Shown here: positions 27,344 to 35,818 of the stretch, in pieces
Layout of the letters: each line of letters begins with the position of its first letter
Position numbering within the stretch: the first letter of the stretch is position 1
Source of the DNA: Elusimicrobiota bacterium
GTDB lineage: Bacteria; Elusimicrobiota; Elusimicrobia; FEN-1173
Assembly: GCA_016715645.1 (NCBI GenBank)
Contig: JADJZR010000015.1
Location: 1 to 64,000 of the forward strand
Reading direction: 5' to 3'
Length of the DNA stretch: 64,000 bases
Notes under the pieces: model-generated
The model's input: only the letters and a program-made list of their open reading frames with translations
Told to the model about the DNA's origin: nothing
Database searches by the model: none
Position numbers and translations under genes: made by a program

Positions 27344-29275
27344 ATGTGCGGAATCGTTGGGCGCGTGGCGTGGTCGGGACCCATCGACCGATCCCTCTTA
27401 ATTCGCCAGTCTGACGCTCTGCTACATCGCGGTCCCGATGAAGGCGGCCTTTGGGTCGAGGGGCCTGTGGGGTTGGCCATGCGGCGTCTTAAAGTGGTGG
27501 ACTTGGTGGGTGGTCAACAACCCATGGACAACCGGGAATGTCCGTGCCATTCATTGAGAGGAACGCTCCGGCTTGTCTTCAACGGCGAAATCTACAACAC
27601 GCCAACATTAAAACCCGAGCTCCTCGCGCGTGGCCACAAATTCAAATCCCACTCCGACACGGAAGTTTTGCTCCACGCTTTGGAGGAGTGGGGCGACAAC
27701 GCCTGGAACAAATTGAACGGGATGTTTGCGGTTGCCGTGTACGACGAACGGGCGCACCGCCTGACTCTCGCACGGGATCGGCACGGCATTAAACCGTTGT
27801 ATTACAACCTCGGACCGGATGGTGTTCGCTTCGCCTCGGAAATAAAGGCTCTTCTCCTCGATCCCGCCCTATCCCGCGAGAAAGACCCCTCGGCGGTGGA
27901 TGCTTATTTTTCCCTAGGCTATGTCCCCACTCCCCTCAGCATTTATAAATCCATATCCAAACTTCCCCCAGGATCGGCCTTATCGATCGACGTAGCCTCG
28001 CGGTCTCCTCGACTGATGCCGTTTGCCGGCTTTGAACCACGGTCGGCCCCGTTGGGCCGGGCCGAATGGATGGAAGGACTGGACGACCGTTTGGCTGCGG
28101 CCGTGGCGAGGCAAATGGTTTCGGACGTCCCCATTGGAGTGTCCTTGTCGGGAGGGTTGGATTCCAGTGCCATCGCCTCCTACGTTAACCGTCTTGGAAG
28201 ACCCCTGGACAGTTTTCATGTATATTTCGCATCCCCCAGTTATTCAGAACGGGAAGAAGCGGGTCGAACGGCAAATCGGTTGGGACTGCGCCATCACGAG
28301 TGGGAAATGCCGACGCCCCCCCCTGACGAAGTTGAACGCGTTGTGGGATTGTTCGACGAACCTCTTTCGGACCCCTCGGTTTTGCCGACTGAATTTCTGT
28401 TTAGAAAAACGCGGGAACACGTGACCGTCACACTTTCCGGCGACGGCGGCGACGAAATTTTCGCGGGCTATCCCACCTATCTCGCTGACCGTTGGGCCCG
28501 GTGGTACCGGCGGTTGCCTGTTGCGGCCCAAAACCTTTTGCGCCGAATGGGCACCGCTTTGCCGGTTTCGTTTCAACGAATCAGTTGGGACTTTAAATTA
28601 AAAAGTTTTTTGGCTGCCGCCGGACGGCCCCAGCCTTTGGCCCACTTGGGTTGGCAGGAACTATTTACTGCGGAGGAAAAATATTCCCGTTCGGCGGTTG
28701 ACGGAAAGCCTCCCGCCTTCGCCGGCGATTCCGGGAACACCCTTTTCAATCGGTCATTTATTCCCGGAGCAAACCCGGTGGAAAGTTTTCATCGGGCCTA
28801 TCAAGAATCGGGCGGGATCGATCATCTGACAGCTTGGATGTGGTTGGATCGCCGCACGCACTTGATGGACAGATTTCTAGTAAAAGTGGACCGCCTCAGC
28901 ATGGCCCATTCCCTGGAAGTCCGCGTTCCGATGCTCGACAACGAGGTCGTCGACTGGTCGGCCCGCATTCCCGACAGCGACCAATTGGGCCTGTTTACAA
29001 CCAAACGATCTCTTCGAAGTCTTATGAAAGATCGCCTCCCGTCCAACGTCGTGCGAGGCTCTAAAAAAGGGTTCGCCCCGCCGCTGGCCGAGTGGTTGGC
29101 CGGACCGCTCTATTCCTGGGCCGCATCTGTTCTTTCTCCCGCTCAATTGCGGCGAACGGAGTTTCTTAATGCCGAAGCACCCCGCGTGTGGCTTGCCGAG
29201 CATCGATCAAAACATCGAGACCACAGCCGCCGCCTGTGGACACTAATGAACTATGTCCTTTGGCTCGGAGCTTGA
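27344..29275 (+). CDS. asnB: Asparagine synthase (glutamine-hydrolysing)-like protein
   Basis: A 643-residue two-domain enzyme. The class II glutaminase domain has the catalytic Cys2 (MCGIVGRVAW) with RGPDEGGLW and FNGEIYNTPTL; the C-terminal ATP pyrophosphatase domain has the PP-loop SLSGGLDSSAIASYV near 263 and SGDGGDEIFAGYPTY. It would transfer glutamine nitrogen to an acyl-adenylate. Beyond primary asparagine synthesis, such proteins in glycan clusters (AsnB/WbpS type) often amidate sugar acids. Here the GT2 gene 6 nt upstream makes this likely, though not shown. Intact. Confidence 0.9.
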   Translation: MCGIVGRVAWSGPIDRSLLIRQSDALLHRGPDEGGLWVEGPVGLAMRRLKVVDLVGGQQPMDNRECPCHSLRGTLRLVFNGEIYNTPTLKPELLARGHKFKSHSDTEVLLHALEEWGDNAWNKLNGMFAVAVYDERAHRLTLARDRHGIKPLYYNLGPDGVRFASEIKALLLDPALSREKDPSAVDAYFSLGYVPTPLSIYKSISKLPPGSALSIDVASRSPRLMPFAGFEPRSAPLGRAEWMEGLDDRLAAAVARQMVSDVPIGVSLSGGLDSSAIASYVNRLGRPLDSFHVYFASPSYSEREEAGRTANRLGLRHHEWEMPTPPPDEVERVVGLFDEPLSDPSVLPTEFLFRKTREHVTVTLSGDGGDEIFAGYPTYLADRWARWYRRLPVAAQNLLRRMGTALPVSFQRISWDFKLKSFLAAAGRPQPLAHLGWQELFTAEEKYSRSAVDGKPPAFAGDSGNTLFNRSFIPGANPVESFHRAYQESGGIDHLTAWMWLDRRTHLMDRFLVKVDRLSMAHSLEVRVPMLDNEVVDWSARIPDSDQLGLFTTKRSLRSLMKDRLPSNVVRGSKKGFAPPLAEWLAGPLYSWAASVLSPAQLRRTEFLNAEAPRVWLAEHRSKHRDHSRRLWTLMNYVLWLGA

Positions 29276-29449
29276 GAGACCCGAATCCGTTTGGGCTACA
29301 AAATTAACTATCAGCCTCAGCCCATTGGCGACCGGTTCCTGTTCGCCCGACACACGTGCCACCGAGGCATCCTTTGCCAATAATTTCAGATTAATTGATT
29401 AGTTGAGAACGTCCCCTTAAGCTGGCGACGGCGGCCTAAGCACCCAACC

Positions 29450-30379
29450 TTAGAATTTATGGATCAATTGGAGGGTGGCGCGGGAACCCTTAAATCGGTT
29501 TTCAACTGAAAATTCAATGGGATAACTAAAAATGGCGGTCAAGCCTTGGCCTAAGTAAACAAATCCTGGGCCAGCCGACATCACTCGTTCTTTGGAATCC
29601 ATTTGCTTAACGCCATTAATCGTATCTTCCGTCAACTGTTGTAGATAATATCCCGCCATTCCCAACCGCCATTTGGGAATCACCTCTCGCGACACGGCGT
29701 AGTTGAGGTGGAACGCCTGCCCCGGACGCAGGGTGCCCTCTCCGTAGTCGTGATTCGTCGAATGGGCGGTGTAGAAGAACCGCCAGCTGGTTTCCCATTT
29801 GGGCCGAAAGAACCACACGACGGAAGCGTAGGGATCATAGGTGGTTAAATTTGAACCCACATCCAATTTGCCATCGTTGCTGTAACGCCCTGTGGGGAGC
29901 GTTATTGTCAACTCGGCACGGTAAAAAACAGGCTGTCCAAACAGTGTTTTTCCATCCCAATGGAGAGCCGGGCCAAACACAAAATCTCCCACCCCCGCCG
30001 TGTCGGCCACAAGGGGATTGGGGCCAAGGGATCCTTTTGCGCTTAAGCCCACAACAGGAAGCGCGACCATAAACCCCGCGTCTCCCCCCAACAAACTTAG
30101 AGGGGAATGATAGTACAACTGGTGCATGTTCGTAAGGGCGTTCACACGAGCCCCACCGGGAATGACGTTGCCGTCTTTGTCCAGCGGCTCGTTGCCATCA
30201 ACGAAAATGGAGTAATTGAGGTAGTAGACCCCCTGCGGCGCGCCCCCGTCCAAAAACGTTGTCGCGCTCATGTTAAGGGGTGGCTGATTGAAAGCCCACA
30301 GGCAAATGGCGTGTGTACCCAGTCCGATAACAACCACCCCTTTACGGACAAGATTCCCAAGACTTCGACGTGAAATCAT
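29450..30379 (-). CDS. Outer-membrane beta-barrel protein of the phenol-degradation MetA-like family
   Basis: A 309-residue protein with an N-terminal signal segment (GVVVIGLGTHAICLWAF). It then shows alternating aromatic beta strands (GVYYLNYSIFVDG, GVGDFVFGPALHWD, YRAELTITLPTGRY, WETSWRFFYTAHSTNHDYG, LNYAVSREVIPKWRLGMAGYYLQQLTED) and a terminal strand ending in F. The pattern matches PF13557-type barrels, whose substrates are mostly uncharacterised. It is 70 nt downstream of the small membrane-protein gene at 30393-30809... read leftwards, 13 nt after it, so probably in the same operon as the substrate-binding protein. Confidence 0.75.
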   Translation of the reverse strand: MISRRSLGNLVRKGVVVIGLGTHAICLWAFNQPPLNMSATTFLDGGAPQGVYYLNYSIFVDGNEPLDKDGNVIPGGARVNALTNMHQLYYHSPLSLLGGDAGFMVALPVVGLSAKGSLGPNPLVADTAGVGDFVFGPALHWDGKTLFGQPVFYRAELTITLPTGRYSNDGKLDVGSNLTTYDPYASVVWFFRPKWETSWRFFYTAHSTNHDYGEGTLRPGQAFHLNYAVSREVIPKWRLGMAGYYLQQLTEDTINGVKQMDSKERVMSAGPGFVYLGQGLTAIFSYPIEFSVENRFKGSRATLQLIHKF

Positions 30380-30392
30380 GTTCCCTCCATTT

Positions 30393-30809
30393 TTAGCGGA
30401 CTAATAAGAGAATTGAGGCCACTCCGTAGGTGAGAAAAATATACCCCGTGAGAAAACTAATGGTTCTGTGGGTCCACCGAGAGGCTTTAAAGTCAAGAAG
30501 GCGACGAAACACAACGACTTGCATATAAAAACGTTGGAGAAAAAAAGCGAACATAAGCAAACACAAAGAAACGGCCAAACGCCCTCCCTCGGCGATGATT
30601 CGAGCGTTCCCCATCACGACGATTCCCATCCCAAGGACAAAAAGGCCGAGACCTTTAAGAACCGGATCAAACAACGGCCCCGGGGGTGACCATTCGGGAG
30701 AGTTTTTTACCGAACGAAAAAAAATGTGGGTCATCCACACATGGAAAAAGTGCAGGGTCCCCGCCACGAAAAGAAAGAAACCTAACGAGGAAAGTGCGAG
30801 CCCGCTCAC
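30393..30809 (-). CDS. Small membrane protein with four predicted helices
   Basis: A 138-residue protein, mostly hydrophobic: helices near 3-24 (LALSSLGFFLFVAGTLHFF), 48-70 (GLGLFVLGMGIVVM), 75-100 (LAVSLCLLMFAFFLQRFYMQV) and 112-137. The conserved-looking His residues (HFFHVWMTH) lie at the end of the first helix. No family recognised. The start overlaps the substrate-binding protein stop by 4 nt, so the two are translationally coupled. Confidence 0.65.
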   Translation of the reverse strand: MSGLALSSLGFFLFVAGTLHFFHVWMTHIFFRSVKNSPEWSPPGPLFDPVLKGLGLFVLGMGIVVMGNARIIAEGGRLAVSLCLLMFAFFLQRFYMQVVVFRRLLDFKASRWTHRTISFLTGYIFLTYGVASILLLVR

Positions 30810-32327
30810 CGAGGGTCGCTCGCCATGGAAAGAGCGTCCGAAAAGTGAGGCATGCCCGTCAAATAGGGTCGAAACCGAACCCGGCGACGAACTCCGTAGG
30901 TCTTTATCCGTTGGTAGAGAAACAAACCCAAGGCTTCTTCATGAACCAATTTTTCAAGTTCCCTAAAGGCCAATTCGCTTTTCCGGGGATCCAGGATCAT
31001 TGTGGCTTCTTCCAAAGATTTATCAAACGCCGGGTCGTGATGCAAGCTGAAATACGACTTAGAGTGGAACAACAGCTCGTGGGAAAAGGAAACATGGGCT
31101 GTCGGGGAAGGAAACGTGGCCATGCCCATGTGCCACGTTCCGGTTTTAAAAGCCCGCACCGCCTTTCCTTCAGGAAATATGTGCAATTGAACATCGAACC
31201 CAATGGACTCCAGTTGTTTTTTGATAATCCTCGCTGGCCGTTCCACAAACGGGACAAGAAAAACGTCAATCTTAAGGGGTGTCTTGATCCCCGCCTCCCC
31301 AAGAAGTTCTCTGGCCTTTTCCAAAGAATACGGGTAAGGATGAAGGTCATCGTTATATCCGATTTGTCCCGGCGTCCCCAACGTTGCAACCATGGTCCCA
31401 TTGCCCAAGAGGTCGTAGCGAATGTAGTCGTCTCTGAACAAAGCGTAATTGGCCGCTTGGCGGACCCGTCGATCGTTGAACGGAGGGATACCCGTATTGA
31501 AGTGTCCTCCCACAGCGTAAAGGGCCTCTTTTTTTACGACCTGAGTTTTTGGATTTTCAGCAACCCGCAGGGTGTAGGTGCCTGGCAATTCCGTCATGAT
31601 GTCGACACTGCCTTTCAACAAACCCGCCAGTTGGTCGTCCACACTTGAAATAAAGCGCATGACCAACTCATCAATCAAGGGTCGCCCGGGATCCCAATAG
31701 TTGGGATTTTTTTCCATAACGATCTCTTTTCCTGAATCCCATCGTTTCAGTTTAAAAGGTCCCGTACCGATCGGTTCTTTTGCGAATACGGCCGAGCCAC
31801 GCAATTCATAGTCCACGGGAGGAACGAATAGAACCAAACCGGCCAGACGGCGCAACAACAGCCCGTCCGGAAACTTCGTCACGATGTCAATCGTGTGAGG
31901 GTCGATAATTTCGACATCACTAATGGAAAATAAAAAACCCGCCAGGGGAGATTTCGTGTTTGGGTCAATTATTTTCCGGATTGTGTAACGAACACTTTCA
32001 GCGTTAAATTCTTCCCCGTTGTGAAACGAGACCCCTTTGCGCAAATGAAAACGAATATGGAGAGAATCCGTTTGTTCCCATGACTCGGCCAAGGCTGGGA
32101 TTATTTCCGCCTCAGCATTAAATCGGACCAACCTCTAACATCTGCTGAATAAGTGTGTGTTTTTTTTCCGAAAGTTCGAAAAAAGGGTCCAGGCCGACGG
32201 GGTCTTGACTGTCGTCGCAGACAACCACTCGACGCAAGCCTTTGTCACCCGCGATAGGGGTCGAAGCTCCCAAATTCGCCGTCGTTCCACAGAAAATAAA
32301 AAGTCCTACGGCAAATATATTATAAAT
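30806..32327 (-). CDS. Peptide/nickel-type substrate-binding protein (SBP_bac_5; frameshift near 32130)
   Basis: Periplasmic solute-binding protein of the DppA/OppA family. The N-terminus is in one frame: signal-like NIYNIFAVGLFIFCGTTANLGA, then DPVGLDPFFELSEKKHTLIQQML. The rest (from VRFNAEAEIIPALAESWE) is in another frame; correcting 1-2 nt at about 32127-32132 gives MLEGLVRFNAE, the usual family sequence. Further landmarks are LRKGVSFHNGEEFNAESVRY, GTGPFKLKRWDSG and VRQAANYALFRDDYIR. The start codon is unclear: after the GGAGG inside the preceding stop only ATT/ATA codons are well placed. No permease or ATPase genes lie next to it. Confidence 0.78.
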
Positions 32328-32328
32328 G

Positions 32329-34203
32329 TTACCTCCCACCAAAAAATCGTTCCAAAGTTGCAATCCGAATACCCAAAGGCGGGCGGTCGCGGGGGTCTCC
32401 GCGGACATCGATCACACAGGGTCTTCCAGAGCAAAGGGCTTTGCGAAGAGCCTCTTCAACTTCGCCGGGGCGTTCCACTCGAAAAGCGAGGGCGCCAACC
32501 GCTTCGCCGATACCCGCCGCATCCACTCGGTGATTAAATAAAGAGGTGTTAAATTTTCCTTTGAATTGGATGCTTTCCCCCACATGGACCATACCATGTC
32601 CGCCGTTGTTCATGACAACCCATACAACAGGAATTTTATTTTCGACCGCCGTATGAACTTCCAATCCGTTCATGGCAAAAGAGCCATCCCCCACCAACGC
32701 CACAACCGGTCGTTCCGGGGCGGCCATTTTTCCGCCAATGACGCCAGCTACCGCGTGGCCCATGGATCCAAACCCCATGTTGATAAAAAAGGTTCCGGGT
32801 TCCTGCACCTCGAAATAGTGAAGAGCCCACGCCATGACGTTTCCAATGTCGACAAAGAGAATGCCGTTCGCAGGCAAGGCGCGCCGAATTTCGGCAATCA
32901 CGCGTTGGGGACGAATAGGAACTTCTTGGCTGTACATGGAATTGCGCTCAAACGAACGCGGATTTTCCTCCTTGATTTTTTGAACGAAATCCAATCGATC
33001 CACAAGACCGCCTTTAGTCTGCAACCAGTCGGACCCTCGACGTAATTCAAAATCCAGTTCTTTCAATACGGGCTTGGCGTTTCCAACCAAGGCAACGTCC
33101 ACAGGGTAATTTTTCCCGATCTCCCTTTCATCCACATCGATCTGAAGGATCCAGCGATCTTCGCCCACGCGGGGATCCCAAGCATGGCAAGAAGCCTCGC
33201 CAAAACTGGTTCCAATGGCCAAGAGAAGATCCACTTCTTTAGACAAAATAACCGCATCGGCTTGCGGAGACCCAGCCATCCCAAAAACACCAAGCGAAAG
33301 AGCATGATTTTCCGGAAAGACGCCTTTCCCTTTGGGGGTTGTGGCCACCGGGATATTTAATCGTTCGGCCACGGCCAATAATTCGTCATACGCTCGAGAA
33401 ATGTGGACCCCATACCCCGCCAGGATCGCGGGTCGTTTCGCTCGAAAAAGAAGCTTGGCCGCGTTCTTGACAGATTGACGATCAAACAATTCGGACGGAG
33501 ATCGGTACTGGGAGGGACGACGGATATCGGCGACCGCTTCTCTCTTCATCATGTCCGCCGGGAGACTGAGGTGAATCGGGCCTGGGCGGCCGGTGAGGCC
33601 GGTGCGAAGAAGGTGGCGGGTGATGTCGGCGATTTTTTCCGGCGTCATGAGCATCACGCTGGCTTTGGTGACGTCGCGGTACATGTCCACGATGTCGATC
33701 CCCAACGGGGAGCTTTCTTGGGCGGCGCCCTTCCCGAACGCCGACAGAGCCACCTGGGCTGTGACCAGCAAGATCGGGACGGAATCCCGATAGGCGCACG
33801 CCACCCCTGTCAACGCGTTGGTGGCGCCGGGGCCCGTGGTGGCGCAACAAACCCCCAACCGCCCCGACACCCGGGCGTACCCGTCAGCCATAAACGAGGC
33901 CCCCTCTTCGTGTTTGGCGATAATGGGACGAATTTTTCCCCGGTCGAAAATCCCCTCAAAAAATGGCATGAGCGGGCCGCCGGGAATACCAAAGATGGTA
34001 TCCACCCCTTCTTGTTCCAAATACGCCAACAACACCTGCACCGCGGGAAGCGTGGTGACCGGGATGCCCGATGAGTTGGGGAGAGGCTCGGACGTTGGCG
34101 CAACGGGAACGGGTTCTGAAACGGGGGATGGAGCGAGGGGAGGCAAGGATTGTGCCGCAGGCTGGGCGTTTGCGTTAAGCAACGTGGTCGCATCCGCTTG
34201 CAT
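32329..34203 (-). CDS. Thiamine-diphosphate-dependent enzyme, acetolactate synthase-like
   Basis: A 624-residue enzyme of the acetolactate synthase large-subunit family. After a Pro-rich 45-residue N-terminal extension come GVDTIFGIPGGPLMPFF, the catalytic Glu in AKHEEGASFMADGYARVSG, TGPGATNALTGVACAYRDS, and the ThDP motif VALVGDGSFAMNGLEVHTAV...VVMNNGG. The central domain begins at KNAAKLLFRAKRPAILAGYGV. No regulatory small subunit follows, so it may be a catabolic acetolactate synthase, or another decarboxylase of the family rather than IlvB. The N-terminal extension is unusual. Own promoter and structured leader upstream; the downstream substrate-binding protein begins at its stop. Confidence 0.8.
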   Translation of the reverse strand: MQADATTLLNANAQPAAQSLPPLAPSPVSEPVPVAPTSEPLPNSSGIPVTTLPAVQVLLAYLEQEGVDTIFGIPGGPLMPFFEGIFDRGKIRPIIAKHEEGASFMADGYARVSGRLGVCCATTGPGATNALTGVACAYRDSVPILLVTAQVALSAFGKGAAQESSPLGIDIVDMYRDVTKASVMLMTPEKIADITRHLLRTGLTGRPGPIHLSLPADMMKREAVADIRRPSQYRSPSELFDRQSVKNAAKLLFRAKRPAILAGYGVHISRAYDELLAVAERLNIPVATTPKGKGVFPENHALSLGVFGMAGSPQADAVILSKEVDLLLAIGTSFGEASCHAWDPRVGEDRWILQIDVDEREIGKNYPVDVALVGNAKPVLKELDFELRRGSDWLQTKGGLVDRLDFVQKIKEENPRSFERNSMYSQEVPIRPQRVIAEIRRALPANGILFVDIGNVMAWALHYFEVQEPGTFFINMGFGSMGHAVAGVIGGKMAAPERPVVALVGDGSFAMNGLEVHTAVENKIPVVWVVMNNGGHGMVHVGESIQFKGKFNTSLFNHRVDAAGIGEAVGALAFRVERPGEVEEALRKALCSGRPCVIDVRGDPRDRPPLGIRIATLERFFGGR

Positions 34204-34230
34204 GAAAAGTCACCCTATACTATTTGCTCG

Positions 34231-34363
34231 CCGTAAATTCGGAGGGCCGCCCTCGGGCCGCATGAGCCACCACTGGCGGACAGGGTATGGGTAGGTGTGC
34301 TCCGGACGCCTCCCAACGCCCATCGCCACTGCCCCGCGGGGTGATTTCCAGCGGAGCTTACGG
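34231..34363 (-). promoter_or_regulatory. Structured 5' leader of the ThDP-enzyme gene (unidentified)
   Basis: The transcript from the promoter at 34370-34397 has a leader of about 160 nt. A closing helix CCGUAA (34358-34363) pairs with UUACGG (34231-34236). Directly stacked on it, GCUCCG (34352-34357) pairs with CGGAGC (34299-34304), and CCGCC/GGUGG forms a further hairpin. This resembles a three-way-junction leader. I compared it by eye with TPP, cobalamin, FMN, SAM, T-box and ppGpp-type consensus sequences and recognised none. Confidence 0.4.
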
Positions 34364-34369
34364 GCCCTA

Positions 34370-34397
34370 TATATACTTATTTAATAGCTGTTGTCAA
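34370..34397 (-). promoter_or_regulatory. Sigma70-type promoter for the ThDP-enzyme gene
   Basis: Minus strand: -35 TTGACA (34392-34397), 16-bp spacer and -10 TATATA (34370-34375). The start site near 34363 coincides with the first base of the leader closing helix, which supports both calls. Confidence 0.75.
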
Positions 34398-34411
34398 TAG
34401 GGGAAAAAAAT

Positions 34412-34446
34412 AAAAAGGCCCTTCCCGTCGAGGGAAAGGCCTTTTT
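34412..34446 (-). terminator. Rho-independent terminator of the tmRNA gene (bidirectional shape)
   Basis: AAAAAGGCC pairs with GGCCTTTTT, extended by TTCCC/GGGAA across one C-A mismatch, with loop GTCGA. The minus-strand T run lies 18 nt beyond the tmRNA CCA end at 34465, the expected place. Confidence 0.85.
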
Positions 34447-34464
34447 GGAGTGAACCCCACCAGA

Positions 34465-35005
34465 TGGTGGAGGTGGCGGGACATTGTGTTAGCTGCGCCT
34501 TCATTTCATTATGCGCGCAGATCAGACTGTCGCATCATCCCGAAGGATGTTCTCTCGCTCAGTCGTTCACGGTGACGTTGTTTCGCCTTCCGCCTTGTCA
34601 CCCGTCTCCGGGCTTCCAAGTCAATCAGAGAGAATTTTCCACTGTGCGTTTCCGCACAGGGCGACTCGTTGTTAATCGAACCCGCGTCCGGGAGTGCATC
34701 GATTCGGTCACTACAGGCTTAGCCTAGGCTTGGTCTCGCGCCCGGGGTGTCCCTAGACAGAACGACCCAGGCGCCAGCTCCGTTGTTTTCTCGTCGGTCC
34801 CGACGAAACGCGCGGGAGGCGACCAGCCGGCTAATGGCGCTCGTTCCCGGTAGCCGGCGTTCTGGGACGAGCGTCACGGCTGTTTAGGCCGCGAGAGCCA
34901 ACTCAGTGTTGGCGTTTAACGGTTTGCCCGTTTTTTAACGAAGCGCGGACGACTTCGGCCTGCGACCTGAACCTCAAACACCCTCGTCGAACCCTGTTCA
35001 CCCCC
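34465..35005 (-). ncRNA. ssrA: Transfer-messenger RNA, interrupted by a group I intron
   Basis: The 5' end GGGGGUGAACAGGGUUCGACG is a conserved tmRNA start (35005 downward). GGGGGUG pairs with CACCUCC just before the encoded ACCA end (34465-34481), giving the 7-bp acceptor stem. The tag frame runs from GGC at 34928 to the stop at 34884 and encodes GKPLNANTELALAA, with the canonical ALAA proteolysis end and the same GK- start and length as the Bacillus tag I recall. The T arm is split: GCGGG-UUCGAU ends at 34675 and U-CCCGC starts at 34481. The 193 nt between form a group I intron. The spliced RNA would be 348 nt, a normal size. It rescues stalled ribosomes by trans-translation. Confidence 0.92.
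34482..34674 (-). other. Group I self-splicing intron in the tmRNA T-loop
   Basis: The order of helices is exactly that of a group I intron. P1: exon CGAU with internal guide GUCG (34662-34665), giving the required U-G pair at the 5' splice site. P2: CUGUGCG-GAAA-CGCACAG (34642-34659). P3: UUCUCUC (34628-34634) with GAGAGAA (34550-34556). P5: CCCG-GAGA-CGGG (34601-34612). P7: GACUG (34560-34564) with CAGUC (34525-34529). P8: CAUCC-UUCG-GGAUG (34536-34549; shown on the RNA). P9: CUGCGC/GCGCAG (34493-34520). The intron ends in G (34482). P4 and P6 pairings are shorter and less certain. No endonuclease gene is present. Joining the exons restores loop UUCGAUU. Confidence 0.88.
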
Positions 35006-35032
35006 GTGCGGGAATTCGGGCGCTATGCGCCC

Positions 35033-35186
35033 GCCGCACGCACTCCCGCTCTGCCGGGAGTGCCAACAGCTTAATAGAGAGCCCCGTAATCTGGGCCGCC
35101 GCACGCACTCCCGCTCTCCCATCCTACTGACTGGGACGGTGCGTAGCCGCACCGTGCCGGGAGTGCCAACAGCTTAATAGAGAGCC
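35033..35186. repeat. Two direct hairpin repeats upstream of the tmRNA gene
   Basis: Copy A (35033-35083) and copy B (35098-35186) share GCCGCACG, the arms CACTCCCG and CGGGAGTG, and the tail CCAACAGCTTAATAGAGAG. In copy A the arms form an 8-bp hairpin with a 6-nt loop. In copy B the loop carries 38 extra nt (35118-35155), which contain their own perfect hairpin ACGGTGCG-TAGC-CGCACCGT. REP-like or a transcription-processing element; no gene is recognised in this interval. I could not find a clear tmRNA promoter here. Confidence 0.7.
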
Positions 35187-35232
35187 TCGCACACAAGGCC
35201 GTTGCCGTTCATTTTATCATTTATCGACGATG

Positions 35233-35567
35233 TTAGTTGGAATTTTCGATGGCGTAGGTGAGAGCGTGGCGCACACGGCGGCGGTCTTCGCCCTGGCGGA
35301 AGTTGAGACCCGTCACAAACGATCCCAAATCCCTTCGCTTCGGGCCACGACCACCGGCACGCGGCGGAACTCGAAACGGCCGGCAATGGCAAAGTCCAGG
35401 TAAACCACCTCGCCGGGTTCCCAGGATTCCAGGGTTTCAATACGCAACCCCGAAAAACTAATGTCTCGAATGATGGCCCGGCCCACCTTTTCGCCTTCCA
35501 CCTGCCGATAGATGTCTCCGCCGACAAAAAAACTGACCCTGTTATGGGCGCGTTGATCGGATATCAT
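35233..35567 (-). CDS. PilZ-domain protein (single-base frameshift near 35318)
   Basis: A c-di-GMP-binding-type PilZ protein of about 111 residues. The frame from ATG 35567 reads MISDQRAHNRVSFFVGG, with the RxxxR motif (RAHNR), then IIRDISFSGLRIETL (D/NxSxxG) and VVYLDFAIAG. It stops prematurely at 35313 after SEGIWDRL. Adding one T in the T3 run (plus-strand A run at 35317-35319) continues it as WDRFVTGLNFRQGEDRRRV... to a stop at 35233, the normal PilZ ending. It overlaps the tadA remnant by 26 nt. The full RxxxR and SxxG motifs suggest real ligand binding; a link to the type IV pilus is inference. Confidence 0.8.
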
Positions 35568-35733
35568 TTGGACCGCCTTTTCGCTCGAAAAAATCCTGGA
35601 GCAGGCGACAACCGTCGATCTCCAGAACTCCCCTCCCAACTTCCGCGCGGTGATTCAAGACAGAATGCCGGAACCAATCCTGCACAAACACCCCGGCCCC
35701 TGCTTTATGATCTTTTTTACGAAGACCACGCAC
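35542..35733 (-). pseudogene. 3' remnant of a tRNA adenosine deaminase (tadA)
   Basis: This 63-codon frame resembles the last third of TadA: DHKAGAGVF, then HSVLNHRAEV and GVLEIDGCRLLQDFFERKG, the usual C-terminal NHRVEV...GVL...LLxxFF pattern. The catalytic N-terminal part (HAE and PCxxC) is absent. A stop codon stands directly upstream at 35734 and an IS end begins about 85 bp further at 35819. The first residues also show a frame ambiguity in an A6 run. It is probably a gene truncated by the IS insertion or an associated deletion. The assignment rests on a short match. Confidence 0.5.
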
Positions 35734-35818
35734 TTAAAACACGAAAATTAACAACCTACGCCCTAAGTGCTCACGGGGCCATGGTAGTATAAAACGCCTC
35801 AATAAACAAGAGATAGAA

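Noticed and set aside
34204..34363. 5S rRNA, SRP RNA or 6S RNA in the leader of the ThDP-enzyme gene
   Set aside because: None of the conserved blocks I know for these RNAs could be aligned.
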